NCBI GenBank assembly: GCA_013360535.1
Contig: JABWBL010000087.1
Location: 1 to 9,677, forward strand
Reading direction: 5' to 3'
DNA length: 9,677 nucleotides
DNA from: Planctomycetaceae bacterium
GTDB lineage: Bacteria; Planctomycetota; UBA1135; GCA-002686595
In this document: one piece after another, positions 1 through 6,377 of the stretch
Numbering within the stretch: the stretch's first letter is position 1
Layout of the letters: each line of letters starts with the position of its first letter
Notes under the pieces: model-generated
Told to the model about the DNA's origin: nothing
The model's database searches: none
What the model saw: the letters and a program-made list of their open reading frames with translations, nothing else
Program-made: the position numbers and the translations under genes

Positions 1-2213
1 CCGAGCCGCTCGCCGCCGAACTCGCTGCGGAGCCGACCGCCGCCGAGGCCGTCGCCCCCGTCGAGCTCAAGCCCGGCGAGAATCCCGACCTCGTTCGCCC
101 GGCCGCGCGTCGTCCGGGCAAGGTCGTCGGCTTCGTCGACCTCTCGAAGGTCCAGACCACCGCCGCGCCCAAGCGTCCCGACTCGCGCCGCCTGCGCTCG
201 AAGGACGACGTCACTCCGAACGTGCTGCCGACGCTCGGCCACGACAAGAAGCGTGCGCTCGTCCGCGGCGACACGGGCAGCCGTGGCCAGATGACGGCCT
301 CGCAGCTCAAGGAGCAGGCCAACGCCCGCTTCCTGCGCAACAACAAGCGCGGCCCGACGCCGATGGGCGGCGCCCCGGTGCGCCAGCAGCGCGGTCGCCC
401 GACCGACGTCAGCGCCTCGCCGATGTCAGGTGGCGAGGTCGTGCTCGCCGCGCCGATCACGGTCAAGAAGCTCGCCGAGGGCATGTCGATCAAGACGACG
501 CAGCTGCTCGCCAAGGCGATGCAGCAGAACCTCGGGTTGCTCAACATCAACTCGATCCTCGACGACGACACCGCGGGCCTGATCGCCATGGAATTTGGCG
601 TCACGCTGGTGATCGAACAGGAAGTGCAGGCCGAGACCGAGCTGGTCGCCGCCTTCGTCAAGCACCGCACCGAGGTCGAGGAGTCCGAGCTGATCGTGCG
701 CGCGCCGTCGATCGCGATCCTCGGCCACGTCGACCACGGCAAGACGACGCTGATCGACCGCATCCGCAGCTCGAAGATCGCCGCGGGCGAGTCGGGCGGC
801 ATCACGCAGCACATCGGCGCCTATCAGGTCACGACCAAGTCGGGCCACGCGCTGACGATCCTCGACACGCCCGGTCACGAGGCGTTCACCGCGATGCGCG
901 CCCGCGGCGCCGATGCGGTCGACATCGTGGTGCTGGTGGTCGCGGCCGACGACGGCGTGATGCCGGCGACGGTCGAGGCGCTGAGCCATGCGCGCGCGGC
1001 CAAGAAGAAGGTCGTGGTCGCGCTCAACAAGAGCGACAAGCCCGGCGCCAACCCGCAGCGCGTGCGCGAGCAGCTCTCCAAGGAAGGCCTGATCCCCGAG
1101 GAATGGGGCGGCGACACGGCGATGCTCGAGATCAGCGCGCTGACGGGCAAGAACGTCGACGAGCTGCTCGAGCGCGTGTTCCTCGAGAGCGAAGTGCTCG
1201 AGCTCAAGGCCCACGCCAAGGGTCCCGCGTCCGGTCTCGTGCTCGAGGCCGAGGTCGAGAAGGGTCTCGGTCGCGTCGCGCACCTGATCGTCAAGGACGG
1301 CACGCTCAACACCGGCGACGTGATCCTCGCGGGCGAAGGCTTCGGCCGCGTGCGCATGATCCTCGACGACCGGGGCCAGAAGATCGAGACGGCGGGCCCC
1401 TCGATGCCGGTGCGCGTCACCGGTCTCGACGAGCTGCCGAGCGTCGGGGACTCGTTCTACGTCGTCGCCAAGCTCGACCAGGCCCGCGAGGTCGCGGAAG
1501 AGCGGCGCAAGAAGAACCGCCAGATGTCGATGGCGGAACGCAAGCAGACGACGACCGAGAACATCCTGCAGGCTCTCGCCGACCAGTCGAAGAAGACCAT
1601 CAACGTCGTGTTGCGCTCCGACGTGCAGGGCTCGCTGCAGGCGCTCGAGGCCCAGATCAAGGGCCTCACGCACGCGGAAGTCGACGTCAAGCTGCTCTCC
1701 AGCGGCCTCGGCACGGTCACGGAGAACGACGTCAACCTCGCGGCGACCAGCGGCGGCACCGTGCTCGCGTTCCGCGTGAGCACCGACGCCAAGGCACGCG
1801 ACGCCGCCGAGCGCCAGGGCATCGAGATCCGCCCCTACGACGTGATCTACGAGCTGCTCGACGACCTGCGCGTGATGATGGAAGGCACGCTCTCGCCCGA
1901 GATGACCCAGCAGATCACGGGTCACATCGAGGTGCGCGCGCTGTTCAAGTCGTCGAAGTTCGGCACGATCGCCGGCTCGCACGTGATCGACGGCTCGGTC
2001 ACGCGCGACAGCCGCGTGCGCGTGCTGCGCAAGGGCAAGCTCGTGCTCGAGACCACGATCGCGGGCCTGCGCCGCGAGAAGGACGACGTCAAGGAAGTCC
2101 GCGAGGGCTTCGACTGCGGCGTCACGCTCAAGGACTTCGACCTGTACGAGCTCGGCGACGTGCTCGAGGCCTACAAGATCGTTCCGGTCAAGCGCAAGCT
2201 CGGGAAGAGCTGA
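1..2213 (+). CDS. infB: Translation initiation factor IF-2, 5' end beyond window
   Basis: IF-2 is the cytoplasmic GTPase that brings initiator fMet-tRNA to the 30S subunit and promotes 50S joining. The frame is open from base 3 with no upstream stop, giving 736 visible codons, so the true start lies to the left. The GTG at 222 is internal: the upstream residues ([16 protein letters not shown], about 105-155) read as the basic linker of long bacterial IF-2s. An IF2_N-type module spans about 441-620. The G domain follows: G1 GHVDHGKT at 723, G2 GGITQH at 795, G3 DTPGH at 864, G4 NKSD at 1026 and G5 SAL at 1134. The EF-Tu-like domain 2 (about 1230-1500), domain 3 (about 1550-1840) and the C-terminal fMet-tRNA-binding domain (about 1880-2200) are all intact. 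The C-terminal part ([11 protein letters not shown], then [16 protein letters not shown]) is well conserved. rbfA follows 72 bp downstream, the usual infB-rbfA order. The identity is essentially certain. Confidence 0.97.
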   Translation, partial: EPLAAELAAEPTAAEAVAPVELKPGENPDLVRPAARRPGKVVGFVDLSKVQTTAAPKRPDSRRLRSKDDVTPNVLPTLGHDKKRALVRGDTGSRGQMTASQLKEQANARFLRNNKRGPTPMGGAPVRQQRGRPTDVSASPMSGGEVVLAAPITVKKLAEGMSIKTTQLLAKAMQQNLGLLNINSILDDDTAGLIAMEFGVTLVIEQEVQAETELVAAFVKHRTEVEESELIVRAPSIAILGHVDHGKTTLIDRIRSSKIAAGESGGITQHIGAYQVTTKSGHALTILDTPGHEAFTAMRARGADAVDIVVLVVAADDGVMPATVEALSHARAAKKKVVVALNKSDKPGANPQRVREQLSKEGLIPEEWGGDTAMLEISALTGKNVDELLERVFLESEVLELKAHAKGPASGLVLEAEVEKGLGRVAHLIVKDGTLNTGDVILAGEGFGRVRMILDDRGQKIETAGPSMPVRVTGLDELPSVGDSFYVVAKLDQAREVAEERRKKNRQMSMAERKQTTTENILQALADQSKKTINVVLRSDVQGSLQALEAQIKGLTHAEVDVKLLSSGLGTVTENDVNLAATSGGTVLAFRVSTDAKARDAAERQGIEIRPYDVIYELLDDLRVMMEGTLSPEMTQQITGHIEVRALFKSSKFGTIAGSHVIDGSVTRDSRVRVLRKGKLVLETTIAGLRREKDDVKEVREGFDCGVTLKDFDLYELGDVLEAYKIVPVKRKLGKS

Positions 2214-2226
2214 CGCTGGCTTCCGC

Positions 2227-2254
2227 GTGCGGGGCGCGTTCGCGCGCCCCGCGC
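2227..2254 (+). other. GC-rich hairpin with UUCG loop between infB and rbfA
   Basis: An inverted repeat starts 13 nt after the infB stop. The core is a perfect 8-bp stem, GGGGCGCG (2231-2238) against CGCGCCCC (2243-2250), closed by a TTCG tetraloop. It extends outward by C-G, G-C, G-T and G-C pairs to 12 bp. The loop-closing pair is G-C, not the C-G of the most stable UUCG loops. No T-run follows (next bases GTTCTCAAG), so a classical intrinsic terminator is unlikely. An mRNA-stability or attenuating structure that separates infB from rbfA output is a fair inference. The role is untested. Confidence 0.45.
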
Positions 2255-2285
2255 CGTTCTCAAGACTCCGCACCCACCCATCGCC

Positions 2286-2819
2286 ATGGCGAATCCCCGG
2301 ACCATCGCCAAGCTCGAGGCGCGCATCCACGAGCGCGCCGCCCACGCGCTCGAGTTCGAGGTGCGCGACCCGCGCAACGTGCTCGTCACGATCACGCGCG
2401 TCGAGCTCTCCAACGACCTGAGCCACGCCAAGATCTTCTACTCGGTGCTCGGCAGCAAGGCGGAGCGCAGCAAGGCCGAGCACATGCTGGCCTCGGCCGG
2501 CGGCTTCATCCAGCGCCAGGTCGCGCGCGTGCTCGAGACGCGCAAGGTCCCCCACCTGCACTGGATCTACGACGAGGCGATCGAGCAGGCCCAGGAGCTC
2601 GACAGCGCGATTCGCAAGGCGCTCGAGCGCGACCGCATCATCGCGCAGACCGGCAAGCCGCCCGAGGACGACGAGGAGGGCGCGCCCGCGTCGGATGAGG
2701 TCGAGGACGACCTCGGCGACGAGGAACTCGATGGATTGGACCTCGACGACGTCGATCCGGACGAAGTCGACGCTGACGACGACGAGCCCGAGGGCGACGA
2801 CGCGCCCGGGCGCGTCTAA
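2286..2819 (+). CDS. rbfA: 30S ribosome-binding factor A with long acidic tail
   Basis: RbfA is a KH-fold protein that binds the 30S subunit and assists late 16S rRNA 5'-end maturation. It has 177 residues. The KH-like core occupies about residues 1-120 and carries family signatures: RDPRNVLVTITRVELSNDL (27-45), AKIFYSVLG (48-56), the AxG kink in LASAGGFIQRQVARVLETRKVPHL (about 68-91) and the terminal YDEAIE helix. Typical RbfA proteins run about 115-135 residues. This one adds a tail (127-172) with 28 Asp/Glu in 46 positions and no Lys or Arg, probably disordered. The ATG at 2286 begins MANPRT, close to the usual N-terminus, but no Shine-Dalgarno motif is visible upstream. It lies 72 bp after infB, probably in the same transcript unless the intervening hairpin separates them. 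The stop TAA overlaps the stop of the convergent permease by 4 bp. truB, often next, is absent. Confidence 0.95.
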   Translation: MANPRTIAKLEARIHERAAHALEFEVRDPRNVLVTITRVELSNDLSHAKIFYSVLGSKAERSKAEHMLASAGGFIQRQVARVLETRKVPHLHWIYDEAIEQAQELDSAIRKALERDRIIAQTGKPPEDDEEGAPASDEVEDDLGDEELDGLDLDDVDPDEVDADDDEPEGDDAPGRV

Positions 2820-4558
2820 CGATCGACGAGCACGCGCTCGCTCGATCCATCGAGCGACGTGAGCACCAGATCCCCGTCGCCTCGCACGTACAGGTAGCCG
2901 CGCGCGCCGACGCGCAGCAGAAGTTGGTGCCGATGATCGCGCTCGATCTCGAGTTCGACGCCGGTGTCGAGGTCGAGGAGTCGCGTGGGCAGTTCGCGCT
3001 GGCCGTGGCTCTGCAGCTGGAGCACCTTCGAAGCGTCGGGCGCGTCGACCCACGCCACGTATGCCTCGTCCCGCGGGAACGGCGCGCGCAACGGGGATCC
3101 GCTGCGTGAGTCCAGAACGAGCGACGCATCCTTCGTCCGCAGCAGCAAGGCCGAGCCATCTGGACTCGGATCGATCCAGCTATCGACTCCGGACAACAGC
3201 ACATGTTCCTCGTCGTCCGCCATGTCGATCCGCAGGAGCTGACCGTCGCGCACGACCAGCAGCACTCCGGGTTCCGGCGTCGGGAAGATCACGCGCACGG
3301 GCCAGACCCTACCCATTTGACCGTCGAAACGCCGCTCGCGGTCCCCCCAGCGCACGACCGTGACATCGTCGGAGCCACGGCGCCGGATGCGCTCGACGTT
3401 CGCCCAACTGGGCACGAGCGTCGTCTGGAACGAGAACCCCGCGTCCATCGTCATCATTTCCCGCCGGACGCGAGCACCGCCTTCACCACCGATCGCGACT
3501 TCGATGAGTTCCACTCGATCACGCCACACCAACGCACCGAAGTCACGAATCCGAAGCGGATGCTCCGCGTCCCAGGCGAGCTGACGTCCTGTGAATCGAT
3601 CGGACAGGACGTCCGCTGCACGGCCCAGCAATTCCCTCTGGCCACTCTCGATATCCAGCAGCCACGCGCTGGGAAGCGGACCGTCGTTGCCAGGCAGTTC
3701 GAAGTGCGCCTCCAACACGACATGGCGGCCGTCCTTGCTCGCGGCGGCCGAACGGTACCGGAGTCGCGGGTTTTCGAGCTCGACGGCGGTGCGCCGCGAG
3801 TATTCGGCGGCGCTGGCGATGCTGCCGAGCGTCAACGTCGCGAGCACGGGCCAGGTCGCCTGCCACGCGCGCACGGAGCGTGACCCGAGCCTCCGCTGGC
3901 CACGCACGAAGGCGTGAGCGCCGAGCGCGAGAAAAGCGACCGCGAGCAGAACCTGCAACAGCACACCGTTCCGCAGCGCAGGCGTGACGTCGATGCCCGA
4001 GAGCGCGAGCGCCCGCCAGGCCGGCGCGGCCGCGAGCCCGATCGCGCCGAGCGAGAGCAGGGATCCGATCATCGCCGCGAGCGCCGTCTCGACGACGAGC
4101 GACGCGACCATCGCCGCGGCCGCGATCACTGCCAGAGACGGCAACCACGGCAGCATTGGCCTCATTCCGGAAATGGAGGCCTCCAACGAAAGCTCCGAAC
4201 CGAGCGCCCCATGCAGGCCGAGCCCGAAGCCGAGTGCAAACAGCCCCTGTCCGACGCTCGCCAGCGCCACGAAGGCCACGCGCGAGCTCCACAACGTGCG
4301 CGCGCGCACCGGAAGCAGCGCGAGCGTCGCGAGCCTCCCCGTCGCACCATCGCTCGCGAACGAATCCGCCGCGAAATACAGCGTCCAGAGAACCGTCAGC
4401 GACCCGATCGCGTAGGCCGTGGCCTCGCCGACCGCATTCGGACCCGGGAACCACGCGAACACGCCACCGAGCACGACGGCGCTCGCGAGCGGCGCGACGA
4501 CCAACGCACCGCGGTTGTCACGGACCTGGCGCACGAGCAACGACAGAAAGGCACTCAC
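2816..4558 (-). CDS. ABC-type exporter permease with C-terminal propeller-like domain
   Basis: This 580-residue membrane protein is the third gene of the GntR-ATPase-permease cassette. The N-terminal ~250 residues show about seven hydrophobic segments (roughly 18-37, 47-66, 94-117, 137-155, 158-178, 198-219, 236-252), as in ABC-2-type permeases. The remaining ~325 residues are soluble and contain spaced beta-propeller-like signatures: SKDGRHVV (274-281), LLDIESGQREL (300-310), DPSPDGSALLL (463-473), LVLDSRSGS (480-488), LLDLDTGVELE (527-537) and VLTSLDGSSERVL (565-577). If the N-terminus is cytoplasmic, seven crossings place this domain outside the membrane. The start is GTG, overlapping the ATPase stop as GTGA, with an 8-nt Shine-Dalgarno match just upstream. 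By position the protein should pair with the ATPase encoded before it. The substrate is unknown. I do not recognise a named family for the tail; TolB/WD40-like is the nearest description. Its 3' end overlaps the stop of rbfA. Confidence 0.85.
   Translation of the reverse strand: MSAFLSLLVRQVRDNRGALVVAPLASAVVLGGVFAWFPGPNAVGEATAYAIGSLTVLWTLYFAADSFASDGATGRLATLALLPVRARTLWSSRVAFVALASVGQGLFALGFGLGLHGALGSELSLEASISGMRPMLPWLPSLAVIAAAAMVASLVVETALAAMIGSLLSLGAIGLAAAPAWRALALSGIDVTPALRNGVLLQVLLAVAFLALGAHAFVRGQRRLGSRSVRAWQATWPVLATLTLGSIASAAEYSRRTAVELENPRLRYRSAAASKDGRHVVLEAHFELPGNDGPLPSAWLLDIESGQRELLGRAADVLSDRFTGRQLAWDAEHPLRIRDFGALVWRDRVELIEVAIGGEGGARVRREMMTMDAGFSFQTTLVPSWANVERIRRRGSDDVTVVRWGDRERRFDGQMGRVWPVRVIFPTPEPGVLLVVRDGQLLRIDMADDEEHVLLSGVDSWIDPSPDGSALLLRTKDASLVLDSRSGSPLRAPFPRDEAYVAWVDAPDASKVLQLQSHGQRELPTRLLDLDTGVELEIERDHRHQLLLRVGARGYLYVRGDGDLVLTSLDGSSERVLVDR
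2838..2857. terminator. Hairpin at the convergent gene junction, possible terminator
   Basis: Nineteen bases beyond the rbfA stop is a perfect 8-bp inverted repeat (TCGCTCGA / TCGAGCGA) with a 4-nt loop TCCA, inside the last codons of the - strand permease gene. A second, mutually exclusive hairpin (CGAGC-ACGC-GCTCG, 2827-2840) overlaps it. Neither is followed by a T-run in either direction, so this is a weak candidate for a shared terminator. It is nevertheless the only such structure I found where two convergent transcripts must stop, and the genes leave no intergenic room. Confidence 0.25.
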
Positions 4559-5292
4559 GACATCACCTCTTCGAGTTTTCCGCGCAAGAGCGCACTCTCG
4601 AGATCGAGTCCACCGCTCGCGGACGCGGCGAAGCTCTCCAGCTCGCCCCCACGCACGATTCGTCCCTGTTCGAGCACCAGCACCCGATCCGCGACGCGCT
4701 CGACGTCGTTCGTCGAATGGCTGACGAGCAGCACGCTGCGCCCGTCGTCGCGCAGGTGCCCGAGAATTCCCTGCGTCACCGCGAGGCGCGTTTCGACATC
4801 GAGGCCGGAGAAGGGTTCATCGAGCACGAGCAGCTCCGGCCGGTGCGCGAGCGCCGCGACGAGCGCGAGCTTGGCGCGCGTGCCCTTCGACATCTCGCCG
4901 AAGCGCGTGTCGAGCTCGAGCTGCAGCAGCTCCGCGAGCCGCTGCGCCTCTGCGGGATCCCAAGTGCGCCGGAAACTCCCGACGAACTCGAGCCATTCGC
5001 GCCCTCGCGTGCGCGGCTGGATCTCGAGCCGATCCGCCACGTACCCAACCCGCTCGCGCACTCGCTCGCCCTCCCGCGTCGGATCGAGTCCGAGCACACG
5101 CGCGCTGCCACGATCCGGCACGAGCGCACCGACCAGCACGCGCAACAAGGTCGACTTGCCCGCGCCGTTGCCGCCGACGAGCGCCGTGACGCTGCCCTGC
5201 GGCAGGTCGAGGTCGAGCCCGTCGAGCACGTGCTTGCGCCCGAACTTCACGCCCAGATTTCTCGCGGAAATCACGCTGGTTTCGTGCTTCAT
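4555..5292 (-). CDS. ABC transporter ATPase, YtrB-like exporter type
   Basis: This 245-residue nucleotide-binding subunit should drive the permease encoded next to it at the cytoplasmic membrane face. Visible motifs: Walker A GGNGAGKST (40-48), ABC signature as MSKGTRAKL (134-142) in place of LSGGQ, Walker B LLVLDEP (154-160), D-loop SGLD (162-165) and H-loop His192 (SHSTND). SKGT-type signatures are common in the YtrB/BcrA-like group that sits beside short GntR regulators. The Q-loop position after VGYV carries Ala-Asp (86-87), not Gln. The length matches a single-domain ATPase. The ATG at 5292 overlaps the gntR stop as ATGA, with GGAG 7 nt upstream. The stop overlaps the permease GTG start as GTGA, so all three genes should be translationally coupled. 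The substrate cannot be deduced: YtrB-type systems are linked to cell-wall antibiotic stress in Bacillus, but that link is only by analogy here. Confidence 0.93.
   Translation of the reverse strand: MKHETSVISARNLGVKFGRKHVLDGLDLDLPQGSVTALVGGNGAGKSTLLRVLVGALVPDRGSARVLGLDPTREGERVRERVGYVADRLEIQPRTRGREWLEFVGSFRRTWDPAEAQRLAELLQLELDTRFGEMSKGTRAKLALVAALAHRPELLVLDEPFSGLDVETRLAVTQGILGHLRDDGRSVLLVSHSTNDVERVADRVLVLEQGRIVRGGELESFAASASGGLDLESALLRGKLEEVMS
4562..4569 (-). promoter_or_regulatory. Strong ribosome binding site of the permease gene
   Basis: On the - strand GAGGTGAT ends 3 nt before the GTG at 4558. It is a perfect 8-nt complement to the usual 16S anti-Shine-Dalgarno sequence and lies within the last codons of the ATPase gene. 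It supports the GTG start and suggests efficient coupled re-initiation. Confidence 0.7.
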
Positions 5293-5702
5293 GATCTTTC
5301 TCCGACTCGGCGAAGGCGCCTGGGCGCCAGCGCGCGTTCAAACAACTCCCGCAGCTCCCCCTCCTCCAGCCCCGCCGAACGCGCATCGTTCACCCACGCG
5401 CCCAGTCGCGCCGTGAGCTCCCGATCGCGCGCGTCCTTGCACAGCTCCGGCGCCGCCACAGCGACGAAAACGCCGTCTCCCGGCCGCGATTCGAGCACTC
5501 CCTCACGCTCGAGGTCGCGCCACACCTTCCCCACCGTGTTGGGGTTGACGAGCGCCTCCACCGCGAGCTGCCGCACCGACGGCAGCCGCGCGCCCGGCTC
5601 GATCACGCCCGCGGCGATCGCGAAGCGCACCTGCGCGGCGATCTGCTCGCTCGGCGGCCGATCCCCCTTGGGATCGACGCGGATCGTGAGGCTTTGGCCC
5701 AT
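5289..5702 (-). CDS. GntR-family transcriptional regulator, YtrA subfamily
   Basis: This 137-residue DNA-binding repressor has one winged helix-turn-helix and no large effector domain, the hallmark of the YtrA subfamily. Family features in order: a short beta lead-in (LTIRVDPKGDRPPSEQI, 5-21), AAQVRFAIAAGVIEPGARLPSVRQLA (22-47), the recognition-helix region VNPNTVGKVWRDLEREGVL (52-70) and the wing SRPGDGVFVAV (72-82). A helical tail of about 55 residues probably mediates dimerisation. In YtrA systems the regulator represses its own operon, here the downstream ABC ATPase and permease, whose genes follow with 4-bp overlaps. An 18-bp palindrome ends 11 nt before the ATG and is the obvious operator candidate. 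The ATG gives the typical short N-terminus. An AGGA 12 nt upstream, inside that palindrome, is the only Shine-Dalgarno-like sequence. The effector is unknown. Confidence 0.93.
   Translation of the reverse strand: MGQSLTIRVDPKGDRPPSEQIAAQVRFAIAAGVIEPGARLPSVRQLAVEALVNPNTVGKVWRDLEREGVLESRPGDGVFVAVAAPELCKDARDRELTARLGAWVNDARSAGLEEGELRELFERALAPRRLRRVGERS
5300..5303 (-). promoter_or_regulatory. Ribosome binding site of the ABC ATPase gene
   Basis: GGAG on the - strand, 7 nt before the ATG at 5292 and inside the end of gntR, fits coupled translation of the ATPase after the regulator. Confidence 0.55.
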
Positions 5703-5713
5703 GGTCGTGGGCC

Positions 5714-5731
5714 GTCCTATCGTCCTAGGAC
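5714..5731 (-). promoter_or_regulatory. Candidate operator of the GntR/ABC cassette
   Basis: An 18-bp inverted repeat, GTCCTA-TCGTCC-TAGGAC, lies 11 bp upstream of the gntR start codon within the 62-bp gap. It contains a nested perfect palindrome GTCCTAGGAC (5722-5731) and a direct repeat CGTCCTA at 5713 and 5721. GntR-type operators are typically palindromes with GT...AC ends, which this has, and YtrA-type regulators usually bind next to their own gene. Position and symmetry are seen directly; binding is inferred. I could not assign convincing -35/-10 boxes. Confidence 0.55.
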
Positions 5732-5749
5732 AGTGCGACGCTTGAGCCG

Positions 5750-5773
5750 GCGGGCGCGAAAACGCTAGCCCGC
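5750..5773 (-). terminator. Hairpin spanning the DUF3501 stop codon, possible weak terminator
   Basis: GCGGGC pairs with GCCCGC around an inner GCG/CGC stem closed by a 4-nt T loop (as read on the - strand), with a 2-nt TA bulge, about 9 bp in all. It covers the TAG stop of the DUF3501 gene. No T-run follows, so termination is doubtful. It may help separate DUF3501 from the independently regulated gntR cassette. Confidence 0.22.
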
Positions 5774-6319
5774 GAGATCGTCGCGCAGCGCCGCCGCCTG
5801 CTCGGGCTTCAGCGCCGTCTCGACGTTCAAGTCCGCGTGGTCGGCCCCGATCGCCACCGGCACGCGGCCAGCGACCGGGAACTTGATGTAGTGCACGCTC
5901 GAAAGCCGGTCCTCGCCGATCTGGCGCTCGTCGAACTTCGCGTAGACCTTCGAGCCGTCCGCCAGACGCGCGTACACATGCTGCGGCAGGTCGAGCCAGG
6001 CCTTGAGCTTCACCGCACGCACCGCCGGATCATCGATCTCGATCAACAGCGTGCAACCGAGCTCACCGGGGCCGCCGAGCAGCTCGTTGTAGGTCTCGAG
6101 CTCGTGCTGGATGTCGGCTTCCTTCACGATGCGCTCGATGCGCATCATTTCCTGCACCTGATAGCGCGCGGTCTCGGTCGTCTCGAACAGGAACGTGAGC
6201 CACTCGCCGACGTGCACACGCCGCGGCGCCTTGTGCGCGAGCACGCGCGCGCGGAGCGCCTCGCGGTTCTCCTCGTAGGTGACGTAATCGAGCAGCGTGG
6301 AGCGTTCGACGGGCTTCAT
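5765..6319 (-). CDS. DUF3501 family protein
   Basis: This 184-residue soluble protein of unknown function matches the DUF3501 pattern along its length. Features seen: VERSTLLDYVTYEENR at the N-terminus, VGEWLTFLFETTETARYQVQEMMRIERI in the middle (37-64), QHELETYNELLGGPGELGCTLLIEIDD (71-97), then VYAKFDERQIGEDRLSSVHYIKF (125-147). The frame is open upstream to 6661, but family similarity begins at MKPVER, so the ATG at 6319 is the start; AGGA lies 11 nt before it. From memory, DUF3501 genes in Proteobacteria often sit beside a rubrerythrin and an Fe-S oxidoreductase. Neither occurs here, where the neighbours are a nitroreductase-like gene 58 bp upstream and a GntR gene downstream. It may share a transcript with HEAT and nitroreductase. 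No Cys cluster or metal motif is evident, so a direct redox role is not supported. Confidence 0.85.
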   Translation of the reverse strand: MKPVERSTLLDYVTYEENREALRARVLAHKAPRRVHVGEWLTFLFETTETARYQVQEMMRIERIVKEADIQHELETYNELLGGPGELGCTLLIEIDDPAVRAVKLKAWLDLPQHVYARLADGSKVYAKFDERQIGEDRLSSVHYIKFPVAGRVPVAIGADHADLNVETALKPEQAAALRDDLAG

Positions 6320-6377
6320 GGGCTTTGCATTCCTGAGCGGTGGCCGGGCAGCGTACCTAAGGCGAGCGCGCGCCGCT

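Noticed and set aside
222..224. GTG as the start of infB
   Set aside because: The frame stays open to the left edge and the upstream residues fit an IF-2 linker. No Shine-Dalgarno precedes the GTG.
1103..2698. A 531-codon + strand frame overlapping infB and rbfA
   Set aside because: It is an out-of-frame shadow, rich in Arg, Ala and Gly, that crosses both real genes and their intergenic hairpin.
426..3053. An 875-codon open frame on the - strand opposite infB and rbfA
   Set aside because: It is antisense to two certain genes and its translation is a low-complexity Arg/Ala/Leu/Asp-rich mix with no domain. Long antisense frames are expected when third positions are nearly all G or C.
3121..3600. 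Lower G+C in parts of the permease tail, possibly a transferred domain
   Set aside because: Hand-counted 60-base lines ranged from 58 to 72%, against 68 and 78% in two lines elsewhere. The difference is modest and patchy, so it does not support horizontal transfer.
3914..5745. Two long + strand frames (500 and 529 codons) opposite the GntR/ABC cassette
   Set aside because: Both are Arg/Ser/Pro-rich translations opposite genes with clear Walker, helix-turn-helix and membrane features.
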